A stretch of 64,000 nt of DNA. Source: Pyxidicoccus xibeiensis. Lineage in GTDB: Bacteria; Myxococcota; Myxococcia; Myxococcales; Myxococcaceae. Positions 37,797 through 46,027 of the stretch are shown here, in pieces. The stretch's first letter is position 1, and the number at the start of each line of letters is the position of its first letter. The translations under genes and the position numbers were made by a program. The notes beneath the pieces are model-generated. The model worked only from the letters and a program-made list of their open reading frames with translations, made no database searches and was not told the origin of the DNA. The stretch is from NCBI RefSeq assembly GCF_024198175.1, contig NZ_JAJVKV010000003.1, forward strand, positions 434,001-498,000. The letters are read 5' to 3'.

Positions 37797-39556
37797 GTGT
37801 GACTCCGCTTGCCAGGGGCCAGGGGGCTGACCAGCAGCGTCTCCAGCTCGCCCTGCTGGAAGGCCGCGCGGCAGCGCGCGCGCTGCAGCTTGCCGCTGGA
37901 CGTCTTGGGAATGTGCCCCGGCTTGAGCAACACCAGGGTGTGCACCGGGACGTCTTGCTGCTGGAGGACGGCGCGCCGCAGGTCCTTCGCCACCTGCTCC
38001 AGGTCCGGCTGCTTGCGCACGTCCACCTCCTGGACCACCACCAGCCGCTCCTCTCCGTCCTCGTCCATGGCGAAGGCCGCGCACCCGCCCTGCCGCAGCG
38101 CCGGGTGGCTCTCCTCCGCCACACGCTCGATGTCCTGCGGGTGGATGTTGCGGCCGCGGAGGATGATGAGGTCCTTGCGCCGGCCGGTGACGAAGAGCTC
38201 GCCGTCCATCATCAGTCCCAGGTCCTCCGTGCGCAGGAAGGGCCCCTCCCCTCCGTCCGCCAGGTACCCCTGGAACACCCGGGCCGTCTCGTCCTCGCGG
38301 CCCCAGTACCCCGAGGACACGCTGCGGCCGCGCACCCAGACCTCCCCCACCCGGCCCGGCGCCACCTCGCGGCACGTGTCCGGGTCCACCACCCGCACGT
38401 CCGTGTCGGCGACGGCCGGGCCACAGCCCACCAGCTCCGGCGCGGTCGCGTCCGTCACCTCCACCGCCCGGCTCTCCACCTCCAGCGCCGTCTTGTCGAC
38501 GCGCTTGACCAGGGGCCTGCCACTCACGTCGGCCTTGCCGGTGACGATGAGCGTCGCCTCCGCCAGGCCGTAGCACGGGTAGAAGGACGTCTCGCGGAAG
38601 CCGGCGGGCGAGAAGGTCTCCACGAAGCGCCGCAGCGTCTGCGCGCGCACCGGCTCCGCGCCGGTGAAGGCCAGCGTCCAGCTGCTCAGGTCCAGCTGCT
38701 CCACGTCCTCCGGCTTCGCCCGGCGCACGCACAGCTCGTAGGCGAAGTTCGGACCGCCGCTGGTGCGCCCCCGGTACTTCGTCACGGCCTTCAGCCAGCG
38801 CAGGGGCTGCTGCAGGAAGTCCAGCGGCGACATCAGCACCGTGTGGAAGCCCACGTACAGCGGCTGGAGGATTCCGCCGATGAGCCCCATGTCGTGGTAC
38901 GGCGGCAGCCAGATGACGCCCACGCTCTGCGCGTCGTGCGCGAACGAGCGCCGGATGAGCTCCGAGTTGTGGACGAGGTTGGCGTGGCTCAGCATCACCC
39001 CCTTGGGCTCGCTGGTGGAGCCGGAGGTGTACTGGAAGAAGGCCAGGCTCTCCGGCGTCAGCGCCGGCGCCCTCCACGCGTCCTCCAGCCCCGCCTCCAG
39101 GGCATCCGTGGCCACCCAGCTGGACTCGCGCAGGTCCGGCGCCAGCTCGAAGAGGCTCTCCGCCATCTGGACGATGAAGGACGTGCAGAGGATGGCCTTG
39201 GATTGCGAGCTGGCCAGCACGGTGCGAAGGCGCGGCAGGGTGCGCGCCAGGCGGGACGGGTCCGGCGGGTACGCGGGCACCGCCACCACGTTGGCGTAGA
39301 AGCAGCCGAGCAGCGCCCGGATGAAGTCCAGTCCCGGCGGGTACAGCAGCAGCACGCGCTCGCCGGACAGGCCGCGCCGCTGCAGCTCCGCGGCGATGGC
39401 GCGCGCGCTCCGGTCCAGCTCGCGGTAGGTGGCGTGCTCCTCCTGCTCCTCGCCATCCACCAGGTAGGTGAGCACGCGCAGGTCCGGCACCTGCTCGGCC
39501 TTGGCGCGCAGCAGGTCAACGAACGTCGGGGGCAGGGGTCTCAAGGGCTGCCTCAT
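37793..39556 (-). CDS. fatty acyl-AMP ligase (downstream copy)
   Basis: 587 residues from ATG 39556; a TTG at 39568 would add four. Motifs of the ANL superfamily are present: QYTSGSTSEPKGVMLSHANL (TSGST at 177-181), the FAAL hallmark GVIWLPPYHDMGLIGG, FYPCYGLAEATLIVTG and LKPGHIPKTSSGKLQRARC at the end. FAALs activate a free fatty acid as acyl-AMP and pass it to a carrier protein rather than to CoA. It is coupled to the carrier gene at 37503-37796 and follows the hydrolase by 36 bases. Whether it and the second ligase load different chains is not known. Confidence 0.9.
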   Translation of the reverse strand: MRQPLRPLPPTFVDLLRAKAEQVPDLRVLTYLVDGEEQEEHATYRELDRSARAIAAELQRRGLSGERVLLLYPPGLDFIRALLGCFYANVVAVPAYPPDPSRLARTLPRLRTVLASSQSKAILCTSFIVQMAESLFELAPDLRESSWVATDALEAGLEDAWRAPALTPESLAFFQYTSGSTSEPKGVMLSHANLVHNSELIRRSFAHDAQSVGVIWLPPYHDMGLIGGILQPLYVGFHTVLMSPLDFLQQPLRWLKAVTKYRGRTSGGPNFAYELCVRRAKPEDVEQLDLSSWTLAFTGAEPVRAQTLRRFVETFSPAGFRETSFYPCYGLAEATLIVTGKADVSGRPLVKRVDKTALEVESRAVEVTDATAPELVGCGPAVADTDVRVVDPDTCREVAPGRVGEVWVRGRSVSSGYWGREDETARVFQGYLADGGEGPFLRTEDLGLMMDGELFVTGRRKDLIILRGRNIHPQDIERVAEESHPALRQGGCAAFAMDEDGEERLVVVQEVDVRKQPDLEQVAKDLRRAVLQQQDVPVHTLVLLKPGHIPKTSSGKLQRARCRAAFQQGELETLLVSPLAPGKRSHT

Positions 39557-39592
39557 GGTGTCGGTCAAGGGTGCTGAGCAGTACGTCCGTCG

Positions 39593-40441
39593 CTACGCCG
39601 CGGCCTCCGCGGCCCTCACGAAGTGGAGGATTCTCTTCCGCACTTCCGCGTCCAGCAGGATGTTGCGGTGGCCCAGGCCCCGCGTGGGCTCCACGTGGCT
39701 GCGGCCCGCGAAGACCTGGTGGATGAGCTCCGCCTGCCGGAAGGAGACCATGGAGTCCTCCACGTCATGGATGATGAGCGTGGGCACCCGGAGCACGGGC
39801 CCCAGGGTGCGGATGTCCCAGTGCTCCACCGGCACGCCGTTGCGGCGCAGCAGCTCGCCGCGCATGTAGGGCAGCACCGACGGCTTGAGCCGCAGGTGGT
39901 TGGCGGCGAAGCCCTCCATCAGCTCCGGCAGGTTGGTGGGCACCGACAGCAGGATGAGGTGCCGCGGCTGGCGCCCGAGGTCCCGGGAGAGCGCCGCCAC
40001 CGTGGCCAGGCCCCCCAGCGAGTGGCTGACGACGGCATGCAGCTCGCCCAGCTCGTCCATCACCCCGCCCACCGCGGTGACGAACTCCGTCATCGTCGTC
40101 AGGTTCCCCGGCGAGGCACCGTGCGCCGGAGCGTCGAAGGCGACGACGCGGAAGCCCTGCTGCGACAGGGGGCGCGCCATGCTGTACAGGCTGCTGCTGT
40201 CGGCGCCCCACCCGTGCACGAGCAGGACAGTGGGGCCCTTGCCCCAGACGTACGCCTGCTTCACCACCGAGGCGCCGTTGCGCAGCGGCAGCACCTGCGC
40301 GCCCAGCGGCGCTCCCGCGGTGACGGGCTTCTGGGTGTGGCGCGAGCGCGAGAACAGGTCCGTGGCCACGCGCCCCGCCACGGAGGGAGCCACCGCCGCC
40401 AGCACGGACAGCCCCAGCCTCACCAGGTCTAGCTGCTGCAT
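39593..40441 (-). CDS. alpha/beta hydrolase, possible acyl-carrier thioesterase
   Basis: 282 residues with the oxyanion strand TVLLVHGWGADSSS (HGWG 76-79), nucleophile elbow VVSHSLGGLATV (Ser141), acid region LIIHDVEDSMVSF and His in GLGHRNILLDAEV. A hydrophobic N-terminal helix (LGLSVLAAVAPSVAG) may anchor it to the membrane near the desaturases. It follows the first desaturase by 43 bases inside the operon. In polyyne clusters a hydrolase at this place is thought to release the finished chain, which is the role I infer here. Confidence 0.85.
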   Translation of the reverse strand: MQQLDLVRLGLSVLAAVAPSVAGRVATDLFSRSRHTQKPVTAGAPLGAQVLPLRNGASVVKQAYVWGKGPTVLLVHGWGADSSSLYSMARPLSQQGFRVVAFDAPAHGASPGNLTTMTEFVTAVGGVMDELGELHAVVSHSLGGLATVAALSRDLGRQPRHLILLSVPTNLPELMEGFAANHLRLKPSVLPYMRGELLRRNGVPVEHWDIRTLGPVLRVPTLIIHDVEDSMVSFRQAELIHQVFAGRSHVEPTRGLGHRNILLDAEVRKRILHFVRAAEAAA

Positions 40442-40484
40442 GAAGGTCTCTCACCGCGGCGCGGTCCACCCGCGCTCGGGCGCG

Positions 40485-41591
40485 TCAGGAGGATACCGCC
40501 GTCCGGGGCTCCACGGAGCCGCCGGGCTTCTCGATGAACGAGTGGTAGTACCCCGTCTCCGGGTCATACAGATGGCACCGCGTCACGGCCCGCAGCAGCT
40601 CCCGGGGGATGCTCGAGAAGTCCTTCTCCCGCAGCATGCCCGGGAAGGCCGTCTTGAGGGCCTCCTGCGCCTGGAGCAGGTTGTAGAAAGGCACCTTGGG
40701 GGCCACGTGGTGGGCGGCGTGGATGGAGATGTTGTGCGTCAGGAACAACAGCACCTTCGGGTAGCGGTAGTCCGTCGTCAGCAGCAGCTTGCTGCCTACC
40801 AGCGACCACTCGCCCTGCCGCAGGAAGGGCAGGTCCTCGGTGGTGTGGTGCATGTACGTGGTGGTGCTGAACCACGCATGGATGGCCACCCAGGGGGCCA
40901 CGAAGTACAGCAGCAGCCCCATCCACCCCGTCGCGTACACCAGGGCCGGGAAGAACACGGCCGAGAAGAGCACCACGTAGACGATGGAGCGGCGCACCTC
41001 GGCCCGGGCCTTGGCCTGGGGGAAGAAGCCCGGCCGGAAGCCCGACACCAGCCAGTAGTGCACCGTCCCCAGCCAGAAGAACACCGAGCGGGTGCCCATG
41101 TAGACGAGCTTGTCCACCAGCGGCATCCGCTGGAAGGTCAGCGCGTCCACCGGGCGCCAGTCCGTGTCCTTCTCCAGGCTGTTGGTGTTGGCGTGATGCA
41201 GGTTGTGCACGTGCTTCCACGCGTGGAACGGGTACACCAGCGGCAGCAGCGCCAGGTGGCCGATGAGGGAGTTGAGCCGCTGCGAGCGCGAGAACGAGCC
41301 GTGGCCGCAGTCATGCGCGATGCAGTGCAGCCCCCAGCCGCCCAGCCCCGACACCAGCCACAGCGGCAGGTACAGCCACGCCGAGGGCGCCAGCGCCACG
41401 CCGACGATGCCGCCGGCCCACAAGAGGTAGCTGGTGAAGAAGCCCAGCAGCCCCCGCCCCAGCCGGGGCTCGTACAGCTCCCTCGGAATGGCGGCGGCCA
41501 GGGACTGGCCCTGGAGCGTCGTCATCTGCTCCCTCAGCTCGTCGAAGCGGGCCTTGGGGTGCTGCGGCACACCGGTCGCAAGCGCTTGCAT
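40485..41591 (-). CDS. membrane fatty acid desaturase (FADS type)
   Basis: 368 residues with the three di-iron His boxes HDCGH (93-97), HVHNLHH (127-133) and HAAHH (291-295), and several membrane helices (LWAGGIVGVALAPSAWLYLP, FFWLGTVHYWLVSGF). The box spacing fits the front-end/omega FADS family rather than the OLE1 type seen in the two neighbouring desaturases. The enzyme should use O2 and an electron donor at the inner membrane, acting on a carrier-bound chain given the adjacent carrier gene 27 bases upstream. Acetylenase activity cannot be told from sequence. The start ATG is in good context. Confidence 0.9.
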   Translation of the reverse strand: MQALATGVPQHPKARFDELREQMTTLQGQSLAAAIPRELYEPRLGRGLLGFFTSYLLWAGGIVGVALAPSAWLYLPLWLVSGLGGWGLHCIAHDCGHGSFSRSQRLNSLIGHLALLPLVYPFHAWKHVHNLHHANTNSLEKDTDWRPVDALTFQRMPLVDKLVYMGTRSVFFWLGTVHYWLVSGFRPGFFPQAKARAEVRRSIVYVVLFSAVFFPALVYATGWMGLLLYFVAPWVAIHAWFSTTTYMHHTTEDLPFLRQGEWSLVGSKLLLTTDYRYPKVLLFLTHNISIHAAHHVAPKVPFYNLLQAQEALKTAFPGMLREKDFSSIPRELLRAVTRCHLYDPETGYYHSFIEKPGGSVEPRTAVSS

Positions 41592-41618
41592 GGGCTCTCC
41601 CTTCGGGCAGTGGGCCGC

Positions 41619-41954
41619 TCAGGCCTCGACGGCGTCGCTCTGCTCCGCCGTGTCCTTGGCGAGCGCCTTCGCCAGCTCGTCGATGGTGGGGTACTCGAAC
41701 AGCAGGGCCGGTGACAGCCGCCGCTCGATGATCTTCTCCAGCTCGCCCGACACCTGCACCGCCACGCGTGAGTCCAGGCCGTACTCGTCGAAGCGCTTCG
41801 CGGTGTCTATCTGCGAGGGCTCCACCTTGATCTGCTTCGCCAGCCACTGCACGAGCCAGGCGCGCAGGCCCGCCTCGTCCGGGATGATGTGGGGCTTCTC
41901 CTCGCTCGCGAACCCCAGCTTTCGAGCAATCCCCGAGAAGAATCCGTCCGTCAT
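41619..41954 (-). CDS. acyl carrier protein (upstream copy)
   Basis: 111 residues with phosphopantetheine site FDEYGLDSRVAVQVSGELE (Ser62) and the end LLFEYPTIDELAKALAK. A 25-residue N-terminal extension (MTDGFFSGIARKLGFASEEK) precedes the carrier fold. It lies between two desaturase genes, where a carrier gene also sits in bacterial polyyne clusters. It differs clearly from the carrier at 37503-37796, so the two may accept different chains or serve different stages. Confidence 0.9.
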   Translation of the reverse strand: MTDGFFSGIARKLGFASEEKPHIIPDEAGLRAWLVQWLAKQIKVEPSQIDTAKRFDEYGLDSRVAVQVSGELEKIIERRLSPALLFEYPTIDELAKALAKDTAEQSDAVEA

Positions 41955-42017
41955 GATGCTGCCTCCAAGGTCTCAGGTGCCTGCTGCTTCGAATCCGTGT
42001 GTCGCCAGCCCGCGGTG

Positions 42018-43010
42018 TCAGCGCGCGGGCGTCTTCAGCCGCATCCGCTCGATGGCCTCGGGGGTGGGCTGGCGCAAATCCCAGACCAGCCCCAGCTTGC
42101 CCATCAGCGTCAGCACCCACCCGCTGAGGTCCGGCTCCCACCACTCGACGGCGTGGCGGTACGAGCCCGGGAAGGCGTGGTGGTTGTTCTGCAGCCCTTC
42201 ACCGAAGGCCACCACGGCCACCCAGTGCGAGTTGGCGCTCCGGTCGCCCGTGCGGAACGGCCGGCGGCCGAACATGTGGCTCACCGAGCCCACGCACCAG
42301 GCCGCCTGGTTGGCCAGGAACATGCGCGCCAGCCCGCCGAAGACGAAGCCCGCCCAGGCGCCCATCCACGTGCCGTGCACCAGCCCGCCCACCGCCGCCG
42401 GCAGGGCCAGCCCCAGGAACACCCAGAGGAAGTACGTCTGGTGCACGAAGAACAGCGTGCGGTCCTTCAGCGTGTCTCGCGCGAAGTGGCCCCAGCTGGA
42501 GACCTCGTCCGACAGCATCCAGGGCATGTGCGCGTACCACAGCCCCTTGAGCCGGGACTTCCAGTCGTCGCCGAAGCGGTTGGGCGAGTGCGGGTCCCCC
42601 GGGCCGTCGCTGTACGCGTGGTGGCGCCGGTGCGTGGCCACCCAGAAGAGGACCGGCCCCTGCCCGGCCGTGGAGCCCATGATGGTGAGCAGGACCTTCA
42701 TGGCCCTGCTCGTCTCGAAGGTGCAGTGCGCCAGCAGCCGGTGCAGCCCCATCGTCACCCCGCCCATGTGGACGAAGTACATCACCAGGAGCAGCACCAG
42801 CTCGGTGGCGCCGAAGGCGCCGTCGAGCGCCAGGCGGATGGCCTCGATGAAGCCGAGCAGCGGGAGGACCATCACCCCCAGCGCGACGATGCGCTGCGCG
42901 CGCACCGCGTCGGGCGTCGCCTTGGCCACGCCATTGGGAAGCCGGGCCGGCGGGGGGGTGACTTCGGCGGCGGGCGGCTCCTTGTGAAACACAGCGGAGG
43001 TGGTTTGCAC
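42018..43010 (-). CDS. acyl desaturase (OLE1/stearoyl-CoA desaturase type), copy B
   Basis: 330 residues. His boxes are HRLLAH (90-95), HRRHH (127-131) and NNHH in GEGLQNNHHAFPGS (275-278), with membrane helices between them (LVLLLVMYFVHMGGVTMG). The DGPGDPHSPNRFGDDW loop after the second box is typical of delta-9-type desaturases. It lies 21 bases after the next desaturase and 63 bases before the carrier gene. Two different OLE1-type enzymes side by side argue for successive desaturations of one chain rather than simple membrane lipid adjustment. Confidence 0.9.
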   Translation of the reverse strand: MQTTSAVFHKEPPAAEVTPPPARLPNGVAKATPDAVRAQRIVALGVMVLPLLGFIEAIRLALDGAFGATELVLLLVMYFVHMGGVTMGLHRLLAHCTFETSRAMKVLLTIMGSTAGQGPVLFWVATHRRHHAYSDGPGDPHSPNRFGDDWKSRLKGLWYAHMPWMLSDEVSSWGHFARDTLKDRTLFFVHQTYFLWVFLGLALPAAVGGLVHGTWMGAWAGFVFGGLARMFLANQAAWCVGSVSHMFGRRPFRTGDRSANSHWVAVVAFGEGLQNNHHAFPGSYRHAVEWWEPDLSGWVLTLMGKLGLVWDLRQPTPEAIERMRLKTPAR

Positions 43011-43031
43011 GGGGCGGCTCTCCTTTCCGGG

Positions 43032-43943
43032 CTACTGGAGGACGGACTGGCGGTTCTTCCGCCGTGCGACGATGGGGCCCGCGCGGTGCACTTCCGAGAC
43101 GAGGCCCGCCAGGGCGAGCCCCTCGATGAACGCACCCGAGAGGTCGAACTGCCAGAAGTGATGGTCGTTCCGGGCCGAGCCCGGGAAGGCGTGGTGGTTG
43201 TTGTGCCAGGAGCCCCCGGCGGACGGCAGGGCGAGCCAGGCCATGTTGCGGCTCTGGTCCCCCGAGGCGTGCATCCGGGGACCGAAGAGGTGGCCCAGCG
43301 AGTTGACGCCCCACGTGACGTTGTCGAGCAGGAAGATGCGCAGCAGGCCGCCCCACACCATGCCGCGCCAGGCGCCGTCCCAGGACTCCGTCACCAGGCC
43401 CGCGATGCCGGCGGGGATGAGCAGCCCCAGCAGCACCCACAGCGGGTAGAGGTAGTTGAGGCGGAAGATGAAGGAGTCGCGCAGCAGGTCCGCGGTGTAG
43501 CGGAGCCAGTCGGTGTCATCGACCTTGAAGAGCCAGCCCACGTGCGCGTGGACGAAGGCGCGCAGCCGGTCCGCCAGCGTCGGCGTGGCGGCGAGCGGCA
43601 CGGGCGAGTGCGGGTCCCCGTCCTTGTCCGTGAAGGCGTGGTGCTTCCGGTGGATGGCGGCCCAGAACAGGATGGGGCCCTGGGCGGCCATGGAGCCGAA
43701 GATGGCCAGCGCCCCGGTGACCAGGCGGCCGGCGCGGAAGGAGCGGTGGGCGAAGAACCGGTGGAAGCCCGCCTCGATGCCCAGCGCGGTGGGGATGTAC
43801 ATGCCCACCAGCAGGCTCACCTCCAGCCAGCCGATGCCGTAGTGCAGCAACTGCCACATGGCGATTCCGGCGCCCACCGTGGGGACGCCGACCGTCAGGG
43901 CCGCGTACCGCCTCTGGAGCCGAGCCTTGGAGCCACCGCTCAT
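43032..43943 (-). CDS. acyl desaturase (OLE1/stearoyl-CoA desaturase type), copy C
   Basis: 303 residues with His boxes HRFFAH (61-66), HRKHH (98-102) and NNHH in SWHNNHHAFPGS (248-251), and helices such as VSLLVGMYIPTALGIEAGF and YLYPLWVLLGLLIPAGIAGL. The DKDGDPHSPVPL loop matches delta-9-type enzymes. The start overlaps the upstream ligase stop by four bases (ATGA), so ligase and desaturase are translationally coupled, supporting action on a ligase-loaded carrier substrate. It differs enough from copy B that a simple recent duplication is unlikely. Confidence 0.9.
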   Translation of the reverse strand: MSGGSKARLQRRYAALTVGVPTVGAGIAMWQLLHYGIGWLEVSLLVGMYIPTALGIEAGFHRFFAHRSFRAGRLVTGALAIFGSMAAQGPILFWAAIHRKHHAFTDKDGDPHSPVPLAATPTLADRLRAFVHAHVGWLFKVDDTDWLRYTADLLRDSFIFRLNYLYPLWVLLGLLIPAGIAGLVTESWDGAWRGMVWGGLLRIFLLDNVTWGVNSLGHLFGPRMHASGDQSRNMAWLALPSAGGSWHNNHHAFPGSARNDHHFWQFDLSGAFIEGLALAGLVSEVHRAGPIVARRKNRQSVLQ

Positions 43944-45688
43944 GGAGCCACCTTCAGTGCGGGCAATACGCCACCCAGGTAGGCCTGCCGGGTTGTCTGT
44001 CTCTGAAGCTTACCGCTGGTGGTCCGCGAGATGGCCCCCACTGAACCGAAGAAGATGTCATGGGGCCTCACCCCATGGGCCGCGACCACGGCCTGGATGA
44101 TGCCCTCACGCACGGCCGCGACCTCGGCCTCCGTGCGCCGCCCGTCGGGCTTCAGCTCCACGAGGAGCACGAGCCGCTCCTCGTTCCCCGCCGTCACCGG
44201 GAAGGCGGCCACCCCACCCTTGCGCACCTGGGCGTGGGCCGCCTCGGCGGTCTGCTCGACGTCCTCCGCATGGTGGTTGCGGCCCGCGATGATGATGACG
44301 TTCTTGCGCCTTCCGGAGATGAAGAGCTCGCCCTCGTGCAGCAGGCCCAGGTCGCCGGTGCGCAGGTATCCGGCCGGGCCGTCCGGAAGCGTCGCCTGGA
44401 AGGTCTGCCGGCTCTCCTCCTCGCGGCCCCAGTAGCCCATGGCCACGCTGGGCCCGTGGACCCAGACCTCCCCCACCTTCCCCGGAGGGCACTCGGCGAG
44501 CGTGTCCGGGTCGATGATGCGCACCCGGTGCGCGTGGACCACCCTGCCGCTGCTCACCAGCTCACGAGGGGCTTCCGGGGAGGCCTCGCCTCCGTCCTCC
44601 TGGCGAGGGGAGACGAAGGTGCGAAGGCGGGTCCCCGCGGGCTTGCCCGCCACCAGCAGCGTCGCCTCGGCCAGCCCGTAGCAGGGGCTGAGGGCCTCGG
44701 CGCGGAAGCCGTAGGGGGCGAAGCGCGCGGCGAACCGCTGCATCGTCTCGCTTCGCACGGGCTCCGCGCCGCAGAAGGCCTCGCTCCAGCACGACAGGTC
44801 CAGGCCCTGCAGCTCGTCGTCGGGAATCTGCGTGGCGCACAGCTCGTAGGCGAAGTTGGGCGCCCCGCTGAGGGTGAGGCGGTGCTTGCTGATGGCCCGC
44901 AGCCAGCGCACCGGGCGCTGGATGAAGTACATGGGGTCCATGAACAGCAGCGGGAACCCCGAGTAGAGCGGCTGCATCACCCCGCCCAGCAGCCCCATGT
45001 CGTGGAACAGCGGCAGCCACATGCCACCGCGGCGGCCCTCGGACGGCCCCAGCCAGCGGGCAATCGTCTCGCAGTTGCTCAGGAGGTTGGCGTGGGTGAC
45101 CATGACGCCCTTGGGCGAGCCGGTGGACCCCGACGTGTACTGGAGCATGGCCAGGGGCTGGTCCTGCACCACCGGGACGTCCTCGTACGACTCCCGGGTC
45201 GGCAGCTCGTCGCTCGCCACCCACTCCAGGGCGCCGTGGCCGCTCAGCTCGGCCACGCGCCGCGCCTGCGTGTCGCGCGTGCGCGCGGTGCTCAACACGA
45301 ACCGGGGCGCCGCGTCCTGGATGATTCCAATCAACCGCGACAGCGGGCGCTGGCCCATGGGCGGATAGGTCGGGACGGCAATGCCTCCCGCCTGGAGCAC
45401 CCCCATGAAGGCGGCGATGTACTCGGGGCCCGAGTCGTACAGGAGGATGACCCGCTCGCCCCGTGCCCCCGCCTCTGCCAGCCGGCGTGAAATACTTGAA
45501 ACACGCTGTATCAACTGCCGGTAGGACCACTCCGTCACGACGTCCTCGCCGTCGGCGAGGAAGCGCAGGGCCACGGCTTCCGGGCGCTCCCGGGCATGGC
45601 GTCTCAAGAGGGTGACTGTTGTCTCGTGGACGTTCACGCCCGCATGAAAGCGGTGGGTCGCACCGCGCCTCTCCTGCAAAAGGGTCAA
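43940..45688 (-). CDS. fatty acyl-AMP ligase (upstream copy)
   Basis: 582 residues from a TTG at 45688; a GTG at 45637 (VNVHETTVT) is a good alternative, because FAAL similarity starts there. Motifs: LQYTSGSTGSPKGVMVTHAN (TSGST 185-189), MWLPLFHDMGLLGGVMQPL, LSPCYGLAEATLLVAGKPA and AISRTTSGKLQRQTTRQA. It is the first gene of the operon and overlaps desaturase C. It should activate a free fatty acid and load the carrier at 41619-41954. It is clearly distinct from the second ligase, so substrates may differ. Confidence 0.9.
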   Translation of the reverse strand: MTLLQERRGATHRFHAGVNVHETTVTLLRRHARERPEAVALRFLADGEDVVTEWSYRQLIQRVSSISRRLAEAGARGERVILLYDSGPEYIAAFMGVLQAGGIAVPTYPPMGQRPLSRLIGIIQDAAPRFVLSTARTRDTQARRVAELSGHGALEWVASDELPTRESYEDVPVVQDQPLAMLQYTSGSTGSPKGVMVTHANLLSNCETIARWLGPSEGRRGGMWLPLFHDMGLLGGVMQPLYSGFPLLFMDPMYFIQRPVRWLRAISKHRLTLSGAPNFAYELCATQIPDDELQGLDLSCWSEAFCGAEPVRSETMQRFAARFAPYGFRAEALSPCYGLAEATLLVAGKPAGTRLRTFVSPRQEDGGEASPEAPRELVSSGRVVHAHRVRIIDPDTLAECPPGKVGEVWVHGPSVAMGYWGREEESRQTFQATLPDGPAGYLRTGDLGLLHEGELFISGRRKNVIIIAGRNHHAEDVEQTAEAAHAQVRKGGVAAFPVTAGNEERLVLLVELKPDGRRTEAEVAAVREGIIQAVVAAHGVRPHDIFFGSVGAISRTTSGKLQRQTTRQAYLGGVLPALKVAP

Positions 45689-45730
45689 TGCGGTGCCAGG
45701 GCCAACCTCGACTGCCTGTGCCCGTGGCCT

Positions 45731-45754
45731 GGATTACACATCTGACGTGAATCC
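45731..45754. promoter_or_regulatory. inverted repeat upstream of the ligase-desaturase operon
   Basis: GGATTACAC at 45731-45739 faces GTGAATCC at 45747-45754, complementary apart from one bulged base, around seven bases. It lies 43 bases before the TTG start of the first ligase and could be an operator or activator site. The remaining 45755-46027 has no gene and no clear -35/-10 pair. The nearest regulator gene is the TetR-type one at 46028-46720, but its own candidate sites have a different sequence. Confidence 0.4.
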
Positions 45755-46027
45755 CAAGCATGGTCCGGGTGGACACAATCTGGCAAGTAGCCCACAGACC
45801 CCGACACCTCGGTTCCATGGCGTTGCCGCTCGATGCGTGTGCAGAGGGCTGGGTGCCTTCTCACTCCCCTCGGCGCTGATGGGCGTGTGGGTGAAACCCG
45901 GAGTGTGAGGCGACACACAGTTCCGCGAAAAGGACGTGCGTCCCGCGCGCAAACGGGCCTGGGGAGCGCGGTGAGGGCGAGGCGCTGGCGGACCTGTGGC
46001 GAGGGGCCGCCGCGCTCGACACGTCCG

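Noticed and set aside
37799..39577. 592-codon plus-strand frame opposite the downstream fatty acyl-AMP ligase
   Set aside because: No recognisable motifs; the minus-strand ligase accounts fully for the region.
43940..45688. Fatty acyl-AMP ligase considered as a fatty acyl-CoA synthetase of beta-oxidation
   Set aside because: The WLPLFHDMGL loop, length and coupling to carrier and desaturase genes fit the acyl-AMP ligase class.
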